Notes: a model not told the origin generated them from the letters alone. A DNA stretch of 64,000 nucleotides from Nocardia sp. NBC_01503 (GCF_036327755.1 NZ_CP109596.1:2666001-2730000), one strand, 5' to 3'. Positions 16,673 through 26,035 are shown, numbered from the stretch's first letter. Translations and numbers: made by a program.

Positions 16673-16833
16673 CCCCGAACCGGCACAGCGCCACGCTCTC
16701 GCATGAGCCGAGCCTGAATCTCCGCCACCGGTAGCCCCCGCACGCGCCGCGCGGCATGCGCCCCACCCCGCAACGGATGCCCCGTAACGAGCAGCGTCGC
16801 CGCGATGAACAGCATGGTGAGCACGATTTCCAT
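16666..16833 (-). CDS. Small single-pass membrane protein
   Basis: The 55-residue protein starts MEIVLTMLFIAATLLVTGHPL, a single membrane segment at about 2-17. A basic tail with a helix (RRVRGLPVAEIQARLMRERG) follows. GGGAGG lies 6 nt before this ATG, which decides the start; the frame is open for 19 codons further upstream without a ribosome site. No family was recognised. It overlaps the downstream gene and is divergent from the XRE/TPR regulator. Confidence 0.5.
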   Translation of the reverse strand: MEIVLTMLFIAATLLVTGHPLRGGAHAARRVRGLPVAEIQARLMRERGAVPVRGW

Positions 16834-16953
16834 CAGATGCCTCCCGAACCTCGAAGTCCCCAACATCGATCCACCTGTGACGCTACGCACAGCGGGTCGT
16901 CCGAACTTTCAATGAACTTTCAATTCTTGTTCCCGCCGAGGGCGTGATGGCGG

Positions 16954-16959
16954 TAGCGT
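16954..16959 (+). promoter_or_regulatory. -10 box for a probable leaderless regulator transcript
   Basis: TAGCGT (TANNNT) is followed by 7 nt and the ATG at 16967. The same hexamer with the same 7-nt gap precedes the monooxygenase at 63685. Confidence 0.45.
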
Positions 16960-16966
16960 CGAGTCC

Positions 16967-18133
16967 ATGCAGGAGCAGGAACGGGTCGGTGCTCGCGTCG
17001 CGCGAATTCGTAAGCAGCGCGGAATGACTCAGGTCGCGCTGGCGAAACGCGCCGGCAGCAGCGTGAGCATGGTGTCGAAGGTCGAGGGTGGCTACGCCTC
17101 GGCTTCGTCGCAGTTGCTGGGTGCGATCGCCGGTGCTCTCGGAGTGGACACCACGGTGCTGACCGGTCCACAGGACCGTCCGGAGCAACTGCACGAAATG
17201 GTGCCGACCATTCGCCGCGCGCTGGCGTCGGTCGACCTGTTCGAGTGGGACGGCGAACCGCAGCCGATATCGGCGTTGCGTGCCCAGGTAGTCCAGCTCA
17301 ATACGTGGCGGCGCGATACCAAGTACCGCAAGATCGGGCAGGTGCTGCCGGATCTCGTCGAACAACTGCTCCTTGCCGGACGGGAGCACGGCGAGCCCGC
17401 ATATGCGCTCCTGGCCGACACCTATCGGGCCTCGAACACTTTGGCGCACAAGCTCGGCTATTCGGATCTGTCGATGACAGCCCTGGATCGCATGGAGTGG
17501 GCTGCGGTTCGCAGTGGCGATCAACTGCTGCTCGCAACCACCAACTACCTGCGTGCCGCCGCTCTTGCGCGTATCGGTGCCGGTAAGCAAGCGCTGTTGT
17601 TACTCGATCGCACGATGGCCGAGATCGAGCCGTTCGTAGAAATCGATCGCGATGCCGCAGCAGTATGGACTGCCCTGCATATGCGGGCTGGAACTGTCTC
17701 GGCGACACTCGCCGATGCTTCCCGATCGCAGGACCATCTCGAAGAAGCGGCCCGGGTCGCCGAGAACGTCGGGAATCGTGTTGTCTACGAGACGACAGTC
17801 GGCCCGGCCAATGTGCGTCTGTATGCGATTGCCGCCGCCGTCGACCTAGGCCATGGTGGCCGCGCTGTGCAGCTCGCGAAATCCACTGTCCTTCCCGGCG
17901 ATATGGCCGCCGAACGAAAGACACACTTCCACCTCGACGCGGCTCGCGCCTACCTGCTGAACCGAAATCCCGACGAAGCTATCGAAGAACTCCACCAAGC
18001 GCATGCCCTTGCGCCGGAACACTTCCGCGCCAGCACCACCGTCAAAACCGCTCTCCAAACCGCAGCGGCCCAACAACGCCGCGCCACCTACGGCCTTCGC
18101 GCACTGGCCAATCAGGCGGGCTTGGTCGACTGA
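16967..18133 (+). CDS. XRE-family regulator with TPR-like C-terminal domain
   Basis: The protein has 388 residues. The N-terminal helix-turn-helix (about 8-62: VARIRKQRGMTQVALAKRAGSSVSMVSKVEGG) is of the XRE/Cro type. The rest is an all-helical repeat domain (about 95-370) with TPR-like A/L spacing, as in many actinobacterial peptide- or metabolite-responsive regulators. It is divergent from the two small genes at 16319-16833 and lies upstream of the WXG100/YbaB module. Its last 20 codons are echoed by a degenerate copy at 19527-19598, evidence for a lost neighbouring paralog. Confidence 0.85.
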   Translation: MQEQERVGARVARIRKQRGMTQVALAKRAGSSVSMVSKVEGGYASASSQLLGAIAGALGVDTTVLTGPQDRPEQLHEMVPTIRRALASVDLFEWDGEPQPISALRAQVVQLNTWRRDTKYRKIGQVLPDLVEQLLLAGREHGEPAYALLADTYRASNTLAHKLGYSDLSMTALDRMEWAAVRSGDQLLLATTNYLRAAALARIGAGKQALLLLDRTMAEIEPFVEIDRDAAAVWTALHMRAGTVSATLADASRSQDHLEEAARVAENVGNRVVYETTVGPANVRLYAIAAAVDLGHGGRAVQLAKSTVLPGDMAAERKTHFHLDAARAYLLNRNPDEAIEELHQAHALAPEHFRASTTVKTALQTAAAQQRRATYGLRALANQAGLVD

Positions 18134-18237
18134 GGCAACAGCGCCGAGCCTCCAACTGCCTGCGCGCCCCCTCCAACTTCGCGGGCCTCAAGGACTGATT
18201 CAGGCAGCCATCGACTACCCGCCCCAACTCCCCGACA

Positions 18238-18588
18238 TCACATCGAATGTGTGATGCGGACCGGAGTGGGCTCTTCCCACGCTTCCGATTTGGGCTCAAC
18301 TTTTGGAATCGCCCGCTCAGGCGAATCCACCAGCTCCGCGAACACTCTCGTAACCTCGGCCTCAGCCCGCAACCTGGCAGTCTCGTGGCACTGCGATATG
18401 GCATTCGCGAGCCGACCGGGCTCGACGGACATCGCGGACTGTGAGATGTGGAGATCGGTGATAGTCCCATTCATATCGACTTCAATGACCACCGCCCCAC
18501 CGGACGTCTGAGCCTGACCTCGAACCCGCGAGATCGCATTCTGAATATATTCGCGGCGTGCGGCCGCGTGGTCTGGATCAGTGATCAT
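18238..18588 (-). CDS. YbaB/EbfC-like protein of a WXG100 module
   Basis: The 116-residue protein starts ITDPDHAAARREYIQNAISRVRGQAQ. A core strand pattern GGAVVIEVDMNGTITDLHIS (about 35-55) and a closing helix with ETARLRAEAEVTRVFAEL follow, which is the YbaB/EbfC layout. Divergent YbaB-like proteins are common next to WXG100 genes in Nocardia and relatives. Their role there (chaperone or DNA binding) is unsettled. The ATG at 18588 has AAAGG before it. It is last in the minus-strand run WXG100, WXG100 (frameshifted), 69-aa protein, YbaB-like. Confidence 0.7.
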   Translation of the reverse strand: MITDPDHAAARREYIQNAISRVRGQAQTSGGAVVIEVDMNGTITDLHISQSAMSVEPGRLANAISQCHETARLRAEAEVTRVFAELVDSPERAIPKVEPKSEAWEEPTPVRITHSM

Positions 18589-18622
18589 CGGTAGCCTTTG
18601 GTCGTACAGAGAACATGTGCCA

Positions 18623-18832
18623 TCAACGATGGTCAGGATCGAATTCTGTCCCACTGGTGTCGTCGTAGAATTTGTGACCAAGCTCGACGCGCTCTTCGGG
18701 TCGCACTGCGTCCCGCTTCTTCCTGGCTTCGCCCAAAAGATGAAGCGCCGCAGCTATCTCTTCATCGTTCGGCGGCTGTACGCCGGCCTCTTCCGGTGTC
18801 GAGAAGGTCTTTCCTGCAAACTTCTCACTCAT
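18623..18832 (-). CDS. Small soluble protein of the WXG100 module
   Basis: The 69-residue acidic protein (SEKFAGKTFSTPEEAGVQPP, then LHLLGEARKKRDAVRPEERVELGHKFYDD) has an ATG at 18832 preceded by AAAGG. No family was recognised. Its frame is continuous, with no stop codon, with the shifted frame of the WXG100 gene just upstream. It could therefore be read as a C-terminal extension if that gene were repaired or translated by frameshift. Confidence 0.5.
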   Translation of the reverse strand: MSEKFAGKTFSTPEEAGVQPPNDEEIAAALHLLGEARKKRDAVRPEERVELGHKFYDDTSGTEFDPDHR

Positions 18833-18904
18833 CTCTACGCTACCTTTCGAGCATTTTAATGATCGTCCTACGTCTGCGGATTCACGCTGACCACGGCGTC
18901 GCCT

Positions 18905-19194
18905 GCCGCCGAACATCTGGGTATTCGCCCCGATCGCCGCGGTGTACTGGCCGTGTGCGTTGCGGGCGGCGTCGCTCATATCGGTGACTCCCTGCGCGAA
19001 TTCCTGTGCCCCGGTCGCCCATTGGCGATGCGCTTCCTCGTATGCGGCGGCTCCCGCGCTGTCCCAGCCGTCGGCGCGCAGCTTGGCAACCGCACCACCG
19101 AGGGCGGTGAACCGCCGAGGAATTTCGCGAGGTTCGACATCCGCGTCACGATCGCGTCCAGCTCGGTCAGGTTCACCGAGTATTCGTCACTCAT
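18905..19194 (-). pseudogene. Frameshifted WXG100-family (ESX-type) protein
   Basis: Translation from the ATG at 19194 gives SDEYSVNLTELDAIVTRMSNLAKFL and then leaves the family. One frame over, the expected continuation appears at once: RRFTALGGAVAKL, ADGWDSAGAAAYEEAHRQW, ATGAQEFAQGVTD and ARNAHGQYTAAIGANTQMF, ending near 18905. A single-base deletion (or two-base insertion) near 19120 would restore it. In the 0 frame the product is a 72-residue truncated protein. The ATG overlaps the stop of the upstream WXG100 gene (ATGA), so this is the second half of a typical secreted pair. It may be a true null allele or an assembly/sequencing error. Confidence 0.7.
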
Positions 19195-19472
19195 GGCAGA
19201 TCCAAGCTCGTGAACCGGTCCGCCGACCGCAGGTCGTGGCCGGTATAGGTTTCGGCGGCGACACCGAGCTTGCCCGCCATGGTGGTCAGGGCATCGATGA
19301 TCGTGTGGCCGCCTTCGGCGCATTCGTTCCAGCCGGTGCCGAAGGAGGTAGCCGCGGTACCGGTCCAACTGAGCGAATCAACTTCTCGCCCTGTCGATTC
19401 CAGTGCCGAACGTAAGGTTTCCGCTACATCGAGGGCGAACTTGCCCAGCGCTTGCACATCCTCGGGAACCAC
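19191..19472 (-). CDS. WXG100-family protein (type VII secretion substrate)
   Basis: The 93-residue helical hairpin protein has VALDVAETLRSAL-like helix 1 (KFALDVAETLRSALEST). The turn is SLSWTGTAATSFGTGWNE, with the Trp-x-Gly at about 37-39, and helix 2 is GGHTIIDALTTMAGKLGVAAETY. These traits identify the WXG100/ESAT-6-like group exported by ESX systems as dimers. I place the start at the GTG at 19472, which follows GAGGGGG at proper distance; a TTG two codons earlier is too close. No ESX machinery gene is in the window, so a secretion system elsewhere would be needed. Confidence 0.7.
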   Translation of the reverse strand: MVPEDVQALGKFALDVAETLRSALESTGREVDSLSWTGTAATSFGTGWNECAEGGHTIIDALTTMAGKLGVAAETYTGHDLRSADRFTSLDLP

Positions 19473-19526
19473 GAACAAGCCCCCTCACCAGTCATTGCCC
19501 AGCACCACCAACCCGTGTGCCCGTCC

Positions 19527-19598
19527 ACGGCGGCTCAACAGCGTCGCGCCACCTACGGCCTTCGCGCGGTAGCCAATCAAGCAGGATTGGCCGACTAA
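19527..19598 (+). pseudogene. Degenerate 3' end of a second XRE/TPR regulator
   Basis: Read in one frame the sequence gives TAAQQRRATYGLRAVANQAGLAD and a TAA stop. This is nearly identical to the C-terminus of the regulator at 16967-18133 (QQRRATYGLRALANQAGLVD). The DNA copies (18071-18135 and 19536-19600) match at roughly five of six positions, with most differences at third codon bases. The relation is therefore an old paralog, not a recent duplication. The rest of this second gene is gone, and the WXG100 module occupies the space between the two ends. Confidence 0.65.
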
Positions 19599-19919
19599 AG
19601 CCTGCCCGTAACGCCTATCCCTCGTCAATTGGCTGTTCCAGGTCTCGGCGCGGGTCATGGGGTGGTTATTTTCGGTCATTTCGGCGGATTTTTGGCCGGG
19701 ATTCACATGGCTGTCGCGGGTCGGGTTGGGGTTAATCAGACCGCGTAGTTCGGCGCGCGCCGATGCGCCGCGTCCAATCCGGGGTACCCAAATCGACTGC
19801 TGCTAATCTCCAGCAAACACGCTTCGGTACTTGCCGATTCAGCTTTCAGCTTCAACTTTTGCGGCAGCCGATCGTGTACCACACGGTCTCAAAATCATTC
19901 ACTCGGAAGGGAATTCTGC
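19599..19919. other. 321-bp region upstream of the GNAT-E1 gene
   Basis: No gene is supported. The left part is G/T-rich and the right part (about 19800-19910) is clearly less GC-rich than the surroundings, as a promoter would be. GGAAGG at 19906-19911 serves the GTG at 19920. I could not fix a -35/-10 pair. Confidence 0.4.
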
Positions 19920-21806
19920 GTGGCATTCTCCGGTGGACCTCGGACGACCCGGGACGGTTCCGTGGACGACACCAATGCTCCCGCACAGTGGCATATTTCG
20001 GCCTTCCATGTGCCGCGCGACGGCGCCGGCCATGAGGGGCTCGTGGGTCGGGTGCGTGAGTTACGCGCCCGAATCCTGTATGACCACGGTCGGCGGCCGG
20101 ACTTCCGCGCCGACGACGGGTCGCATCGGGACGATCAGGACTTGGATTACGGCGCATGGCATTTCGTCGCTCGGCGAGATCCCGACGGGGAGCCACTGGG
20201 ATACATCAGGCTCTCCACGCCGGTGACCGGTGAGCTGTTCCAGTCGCGCGCCTTCCTCGGCGACGACGAATATCGCAGGGTGCTCCGCGCCGAAGGGGTC
20301 GAGCCGAACGCGGTCTTCGAGCATAGTCGTTTGGTGGTCGAGCAACGATCCCGCAAACTTGGTTTGGGTGTGCATTTGAACGCTGTCGCCATCGGCGCGG
20401 CACACCATTTGGGTGCCGAGATCATGATCGGGACCTCCGGGACGAAGGACGGCCAGGATCGATTCCACGGGCGCTTCGGCTTCGAGCCGGTGCCGGGCAC
20501 CCGCCGGTACGTCGAGCGATACACCGAGGACGTCGTGATTCTGGTGCACCGGACTGCCAGGGGCGCAGGGGAATACGCCGATCTCGTAGACATCTGGTCG
20601 GCGAACTTCCCCGCGCTGGTCGCCACCGACGGGGGCGCGTGGATCTCCCAACAGGCCGAATCCCACCCCGAGCCACGGGCGCTGCGCACGCTCGGCGCCG
20701 GTGCGATCGACAGCTGGCGTCCGGTGCTGTTCGAACCCAGGTACGCCGACGACCGCGCGGCATTCACCGCGCTGCTCGAATCCGGCCAGGTCACCTCGCT
20801 GCACGACACCATCGACACCCAGCTGATCGAACTGATCCGCAGCCGCGAACCACACCGCCGATTCACCGATATCGAGTTGGCGGACAAGGTAACCGAACAG
20901 CTCGCCGGTGCCGCGCCCTGGTCCTACGGCGCGTGGGCCTGGTATCCGTGGTCGGGGCGACTGGTGCACGTACTGCCTCGCGAGGAGTTCCGCCTGGTGC
21001 GCACCGATCGCAATCGAGAGAAGATCCAGCGCCCGGAGCAGCGCCGACTGCTCGGCCGCCGCATCGGGGTGATCGGGCTGTCGGTGGGCAGCAGCGCCGC
21101 GGTCACCCTCGCCCTGGAGGGGATAGGTGGTGCCTTCCGGCTCGCCGATTTCGACGAGCTGAGCCTGTCGAATATGAATCGGCTGCGAGCGGGCGTACAT
21201 GACCTCGGGGTCGGCAAGGCGGTGCTCTGCGCCCGCCAACTCTATGAGATCGACCCATATCTGGAGGTCGAGATCCTGCCCGCGGGCCTCACCGACGCCA
21301 CCATGGACCAGTTCTTCGGTGGCGACGGAGCTCCGATCGATCTGCTCGTGGAGGAGTGCGACACCCCGTATATCAAGCTCGCCGCCCGCGAATACGCACG
21401 CGCCGTGGGTATTCCGGTGGTGATGGACTGCAATGACCGCGGCATGCTCGATATCGAGCGATTCGATCTGGAGCCGGATCGACCGCTGCTGCACGGCCGG
21501 CTCGGCGATACCCGCGCCGATGAGCTTGCGGGGCTGACGGCCGCGGCGCGCGCCGAACTCATTCTGGCCATGGTCGACGCGGAGCGGATCAGTCCGCAGC
21601 TGGCCGCCGCGTTCCCGGAAATCGGCCGCACACTGAGCAGTTGGCCGCAGCTCGCCTCCGATGTGGCGCTCGGCGGCGCCCTGGTCACCGAGGCCGCGCG
21701 GCGCATCCTGCTGGGTGAAGCCTGCGAATCGGGCAGATTCTATGTGGACCTGGCCGAGCTGATCACCCCCGAGCGCAATACCGCGGCCTTCGCGGCGACG
21801 CTGTGA
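19920..21806 (+). CDS. GNAT domain fused to an E1/ThiF-like adenylyltransferase domain
   Basis: The protein has 628 residues. Residues about 25-215 look like a GNAT acyltransferase related to autoinducer synthases (PLGYIRLSTPVTGE, VFEHSRLVVEQRSRKLGLGVHL, HGRFGFEPVPGTRRYVERY). A helical linker follows. From about 380 comes an E1-type domain: nucleotide loop GVIGLSVGSSAAVTLA, ADFDELSLSNMNRLRA with the Arg finger, LGVGKA, and acidic EECDTPYIKL. The zinc CxxC pairs of MoeB/ThiF and an obvious catalytic Cys are absent, so it may adenylate a carboxylate without thiolation. A start at GTG 19920 follows GGAAGG. It is translationally coupled (GTGA) to the KAS III gene, implying a two-enzyme acylation/ligation pathway. 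The product is unknown. Confidence 0.75.
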   Translation: MAFSGGPRTTRDGSVDDTNAPAQWHISAFHVPRDGAGHEGLVGRVRELRARILYDHGRRPDFRADDGSHRDDQDLDYGAWHFVARRDPDGEPLGYIRLSTPVTGELFQSRAFLGDDEYRRVLRAEGVEPNAVFEHSRLVVEQRSRKLGLGVHLNAVAIGAAHHLGAEIMIGTSGTKDGQDRFHGRFGFEPVPGTRRYVERYTEDVVILVHRTARGAGEYADLVDIWSANFPALVATDGGAWISQQAESHPEPRALRTLGAGAIDSWRPVLFEPRYADDRAAFTALLESGQVTSLHDTIDTQLIELIRSREPHRRFTDIELADKVTEQLAGAAPWSYGAWAWYPWSGRLVHVLPREEFRLVRTDRNREKIQRPEQRRLLGRRIGVIGLSVGSSAAVTLALEGIGGAFRLADFDELSLSNMNRLRAGVHDLGVGKAVLCARQLYEIDPYLEVEILPAGLTDATMDQFFGGDGAPIDLLVEECDTPYIKLAAREYARAVGIPVVMDCNDRGMLDIERFDLEPDRPLLHGRLGDTRADELAGLTAAARAELILAMVDAERISPQLAAAFPEIGRTLSSWPQLASDVALGGALVTEAARRILLGEACESGRFYVDLAELITPERNTAAFAATL

Positions 21807-22834
21807 ACGGGCCGGAGGAGGCGGCCGGTAACTGCGCCCTCGATGTCCGGTTGACCCTTCCGATCACTGTGGCGGGCAGTGGAATTCATCTGCCGGAGAC
21901 GGTGGTCACCAACCGTCAGCTGACCGAGACGCTCGATACCACCGACGAATGGATAGTGCGCCGCACCGGAATTCGGGAACGGCGCAGGCTGGCCCCGGAT
22001 CAGGCGGTGTCGGATATGTGCGTGGCCGCGGGGCGTCCGGCGCTGCTCGATGCCGGGCTCACCGCCGCCGATCTCGATGCCGTCATCGTGGCGTCCTATA
22101 CCGGTGATCAGCCGTTGCCGTCCACCGCGCTGATCGTCAAGGAGCAGCTCGGCGCGGAGCGCGCACTACCGCTGGATGTCACCCAGGCGGCGTGCGCCAA
22201 TGGGCTGCAGGCGATTCTGCTCGCGGCTCATCTGCTGGAGGTGTCGGCGCGCGCGGTGCTGGTGATCGCCGCGGACTGCGCGTCCCGGGTCACCGATCCA
22301 CTGGAGCGGACCACCGGCGTGTTCTTCGGCGATGCCGCCGGAGCGGTGGTCCTGACCCGCGGCGCCGCGGCCGGGGCGGGGCTGCTGTCCTGGGATTTCG
22401 GCTCGAAACTCTCCTATGACGTGGAGATTCCGGCGGGTGGTTCACGCCTTCCGACCAGTGTGAACACCGTGGCGGATCGAACGCACTATCTGAGGATGGA
22501 TGGCCGCGCGGTCTGGGAGACCGCGACAAGGGCGCTCCCGCACAGTATTCGGACCGCCGTCGACCGCGCCGGGTTGACCGTGGCCGATATCGACCACTTC
22601 TTCCTGCACCAGGCGAACCTGAATATTCTTCAGGCGGCCATGGCCGAACTCGGGGTGCCGATGGAGCGCGCGCCGGTCACTCTCGACCGGCTCGGCAATA
22701 CCGGCTCCGCCGGGGTCTTCACCGCACTACATCAGGCCCGCACCGAGCATCGCGTCGGCGCGGGCGACACCTATCTGCTCTCCGCGATCGGTGCCGGATT
22801 CCAGTGGGGCACACTGTGTTTCCGGCACTCGTGA
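21803..22834 (+). CDS. 3-oxoacyl-ACP synthase III-like enzyme (KAS III/FabH family)
   Basis: The protein has 343 residues. The KAS III start ITVAGSGIHLPETVVTNRQL, TTDEWIVRRTGIRERR and the triad are present: Cys131 in TQAACANGLQA, His near 270 in FFLHQANLNIL and Asn near 300 in GNTGSAG. It should condense or transfer acyl groups from CoA or ACP. Members outside fatty-acid operons often make C-C, ester or amide bonds in secondary metabolism. The GTG start overlaps the stop of the GNAT-E1 gene as GTGA. It is convergent with the PEP-mutase-family gene. Confidence 0.88.
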   Translation: MNGPEEAAGNCALDVRLTLPITVAGSGIHLPETVVTNRQLTETLDTTDEWIVRRTGIRERRRLAPDQAVSDMCVAAGRPALLDAGLTAADLDAVIVASYTGDQPLPSTALIVKEQLGAERALPLDVTQAACANGLQAILLAAHLLEVSARAVLVIAADCASRVTDPLERTTGVFFGDAAGAVVLTRGAAAGAGLLSWDFGSKLSYDVEIPAGGSRLPTSVNTVADRTHYLRMDGRAVWETATRALPHSIRTAVDRAGLTVADIDHFFLHQANLNILQAAMAELGVPMERAPVTLDRLGNTGSAGVFTALHQARTEHRVGAGDTYLLSAIGAGFQWGTLCFRHS

Positions 22835-22844
22835 CGGAATCGAT

Positions 22845-23597
22845 TCAGCGCCAGGGGTCGAACAGTCCGTTGGCGTACGCGGTGAGCGCGTTCTGCAGGA
22901 AAGGGCCGAAACTCACTCGGGCAACCCCCAATTCGGCGAAGTAGGCGCGTCCACCCTGATCGGGAATCCCGATCGAGTTGATCGGCAAGGGCAGTTCACC
23001 GGTGAGGCGGCGCAGCACGTCGGGCTCATGCCGCCCCACCGGGTACAGCACATCGGCCCCGGCCGCCGCGGCGAGATTCAACCGTGCGAGCGCACTGTCG
23101 AGCCGCTCGGCCGGAGTGCCGGTATCGGGCCGCAGGAATACATCGGTGCGCGCGTTGATCACCAAGTGCACACCGGTGGCATCCGCGGCCCGGCGCAGTT
23201 CACCCACCAGATCGGCATGCTCCTGCGGCTCCCGCAGTCGCCCGCCCGCACTGTGCACGGTGTCCTCGATATTGAGCCCGACGGCCCCGGCCTCGAGCAG
23301 CCCCTCGATGAGGGTGGCGGGCTTCTGTGCGTACCCGGATTCGATATCCACCGACACCGGAATATCCACGGCCGCGGTGATCTCCCGAATCCGAGCCGTG
23401 ACCTCGGGGAAGGTCATCCCCTCCTGGTCCCGCTTACCGAGCGAATTGGCCAGCGGATGGCTCCCGACGGTAATCGCCGCGAACCCCGCGTCCTGCACCA
23501 GCTTCGCCGACCAGGCATCCCAAACAGTAGGCAGAATCACCGGATTACCCGGCTGATGCAGCGCGAGAAATGTAGTGGCTTGCTCCGTGAGCGTCAT
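22845..23597 (-). CDS. Isocitrate lyase/PEP-mutase superfamily protein
   Basis: The 250-residue TIM-barrel protein has LPTVWDAWSAKLVQDAGFAAITVGSHPLANSLG, the metal-binding strands PVSVDIESGY and AVGLNIEDTVH, and LVINARTDVF. It belongs to the oxaloacetate/carboxyvinyl-phosphonate group of small lyases rather than true isocitrate lyase. The substrate is unknown. It is followed in the same direction by dhaM's 3' end 77 bp away upstream, but no functional tie to the dha genes is evident. Confidence 0.85.
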   Translation of the reverse strand: MTLTEQATTFLALHQPGNPVILPTVWDAWSAKLVQDAGFAAITVGSHPLANSLGKRDQEGMTFPEVTARIREITAAVDIPVSVDIESGYAQKPATLIEGLLEAGAVGLNIEDTVHSAGGRLREPQEHADLVGELRRAADATGVHLVINARTDVFLRPDTGTPAERLDSALARLNLAAAAGADVLYPVGRHEPDVLRRLTGELPLPINSIGIPDQGGRAYFAELGVARVSFGPFLQNALTAYANGLFDPWR

Positions 23598-23673
23598 ACC
23601 CCGATCCTGCTCCTCGCCTCCGGATGACGAAAGGCGGGATACGTCACTGCGTGTCGAGCCGCCGGATCGGGCT

Positions 23674-24384
23674 TCAGGGGCCGGAGATCGCTGCTCGTAC
23701 GCGATCGATCGCCGCGGGGGCGTCGGGGCCGAGCGCGGATACCTCCAGTTGGTGGCCGAGTGACACCCCGAGGGTCAGTACTCGGGTGAGGCTGTCGGCG
23801 GAGACCGGTCCCGCGCCGGTGGTGGCATTGCGGAGTTCGATATCGGCATCCAGATCACGCAGTGCGGCAACGAGTTCGGCTGCCGGGCGGGCGTGCAGGC
23901 CGTGCTGGTCGGTCACCTCGAGAACGGCGACGGTGCGGGGCGCGGTCGCCGGGGACGGTGGGGCAGGCGCGTCCGGGGCGGCGGGTTGGCCGAGCTGAGC
24001 GCGTTTGGCGTCCAAGGCGTTCTCGGCTTCGCGCGCGACTGTTTCGAGGTCGGCGCCGCCGCCCGCCGATGCCAGGGCGGCGATCAAACCCTCCACGAAA
24101 GGCGCGGTGCAGAGGTGTACGCGCACAGGCGATTCCAGGAGTTCGACCGCCGTTTCAGCGGAGAGTACGGCGCTGCCCAGGTCCATCAGGACCAGGACGC
24201 CGTCACCGCTGTCGGCGGCGGTGATGGCCTCGGCCACGGCCACGGCATCCGTTCCCAGGGCGTTTTCGTATGCGCCCGCGGCCATTTCGATGCGGACCGG
24301 CTGGGTGGGGAGCAGTTCGGTCGCCAGGGCTACGGCCGCGCGGGCGAGGGGGCGGCTGTGCGAGACGACCACCAGGCCGATCAC
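23674..24384 (-). CDS. dhaM: Dihydroxyacetone kinase phosphotransfer subunit DhaM (with HPr domain)
   Basis: The 236-residue protein has an N-terminal EIIA-Man-like domain (1-130) with the phospho-His9 in VVVSHS and LVLMDLGSAVLSAE. A Pro/Ala linker (about 133-150) leads to an HPr domain with phospho-His164 in HGLHARPA. It relays phosphate from PEP via enzyme I to DhaL-bound ADP. The E. coli form also carries an EI-like domain; here only EIIA and HPr are present. The GTG start overlaps the dhaL stop as GTGA. The operon order is dhaK-dhaL-dhaM. Confidence 0.93.
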   Translation of the reverse strand: MIGLVVVSHSRPLARAAVALATELLPTQPVRIEMAAGAYENALGTDAVAVAEAITAADSGDGVLVLMDLGSAVLSAETAVELLESPVRVHLCTAPFVEGLIAALASAGGGADLETVAREAENALDAKRAQLGQPAAPDAPAPPSPATAPRTVAVLEVTDQHGLHARPAAELVAALRDLDADIELRNATTGAGPVSADSLTRVLTLGVSLGHQLEVSALGPDAPAAIDRVRAAISGP

Positions 24385-24994
24385 CGCAGGGCCGCTCGTG
24401 CCGCGCGGAGCAGGAGGGCGGCGCTGGTGGCACCCGGATCCTGGTGTCCCGCACTGCGTTCGCCGAGATAGGAGGCGCGCCCCTTGCGTGCGATGAGCGG
24501 TATCGTCGCATCGCGGCCGGATTCGGCGGCGGCCACGGCGGCATCGAGAGCCTCGGTGGCGGACGCACCAGCCGCTACCTGTTTGTCCAGTGCGTCGGCG
24601 GCGGGGGCGAGCGCGTCGACCATGGTCTTGTCCCCGGGTTCGGCCTTGCCGCGCGCGATGACACCCTCCAGACCGGATCGGAGGGCGCGCGCGAAATCAG
24701 TTGTGTCCGAACCATTGTCGATCGCGGTGCCGAAACGCAGGAAGAAGGTGCCGTACAGCGGACCGCTCGCGCCGCCGATGGTTCGAATGAGCACCATGGC
24801 CATCTGTTTGTACAGCTCGGCCGGGGTGGCAGGAGTTGAATCATCCAGTGCCGCAACGGCCGCGGTCAGCCCCCGCCGCATATTGGTGCCGTGATCGGCA
24901 TCGCCGATGGCGGCGTCGAGTGCGGTCAACTCCTCGGCGTGCGCATCGACCAGCGCCGCGAATTCGCGTATCCAGCTCGCCGCATCCACCCGCA

Positions 24995-24995
<1 letters not shown>
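24381..24995 (-). CDS. dhaL: Dihydroxyacetone kinase ADP-binding subunit DhaL
   Basis: The 204-residue protein carries the DhaL signature: LDAAIGDADHGTNMRRGL (Asp residues coordinating Mg-ADP), GGASGPLYGTFFLR, GDKTMVDALAPA and GASATEAL. The tail is RSAGHQDPGATSAALLLRA. It transfers phosphate from DhaM to dihydroxyacetone held by DhaK. The ATG at 24995 overlaps the dhaK stop (ATGA); an open frame further upstream lies inside dhaK and is not used. Confidence 0.95.
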
Positions 24996-25996
<1,001 letters not shown>

Positions 25997-26035
25997 CGAA
26001 TTGCCTCCTCGCCGGGCCGGTTCGGGTCCGCGACA

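Noticed and set aside
19485..19706. 73-codon minus-strand frame upstream of the WXG100 genes
   Set aside because: It has no homology and lies antisense to the regulator remnant. It has no clear ribosome site, although a very small gene cannot be excluded.
20061..21494. 477-codon minus-strand frame
   Set aside because: It is antisense to the GNAT-E1 gene, which has clear motifs, and its translation looks like a complement artefact.
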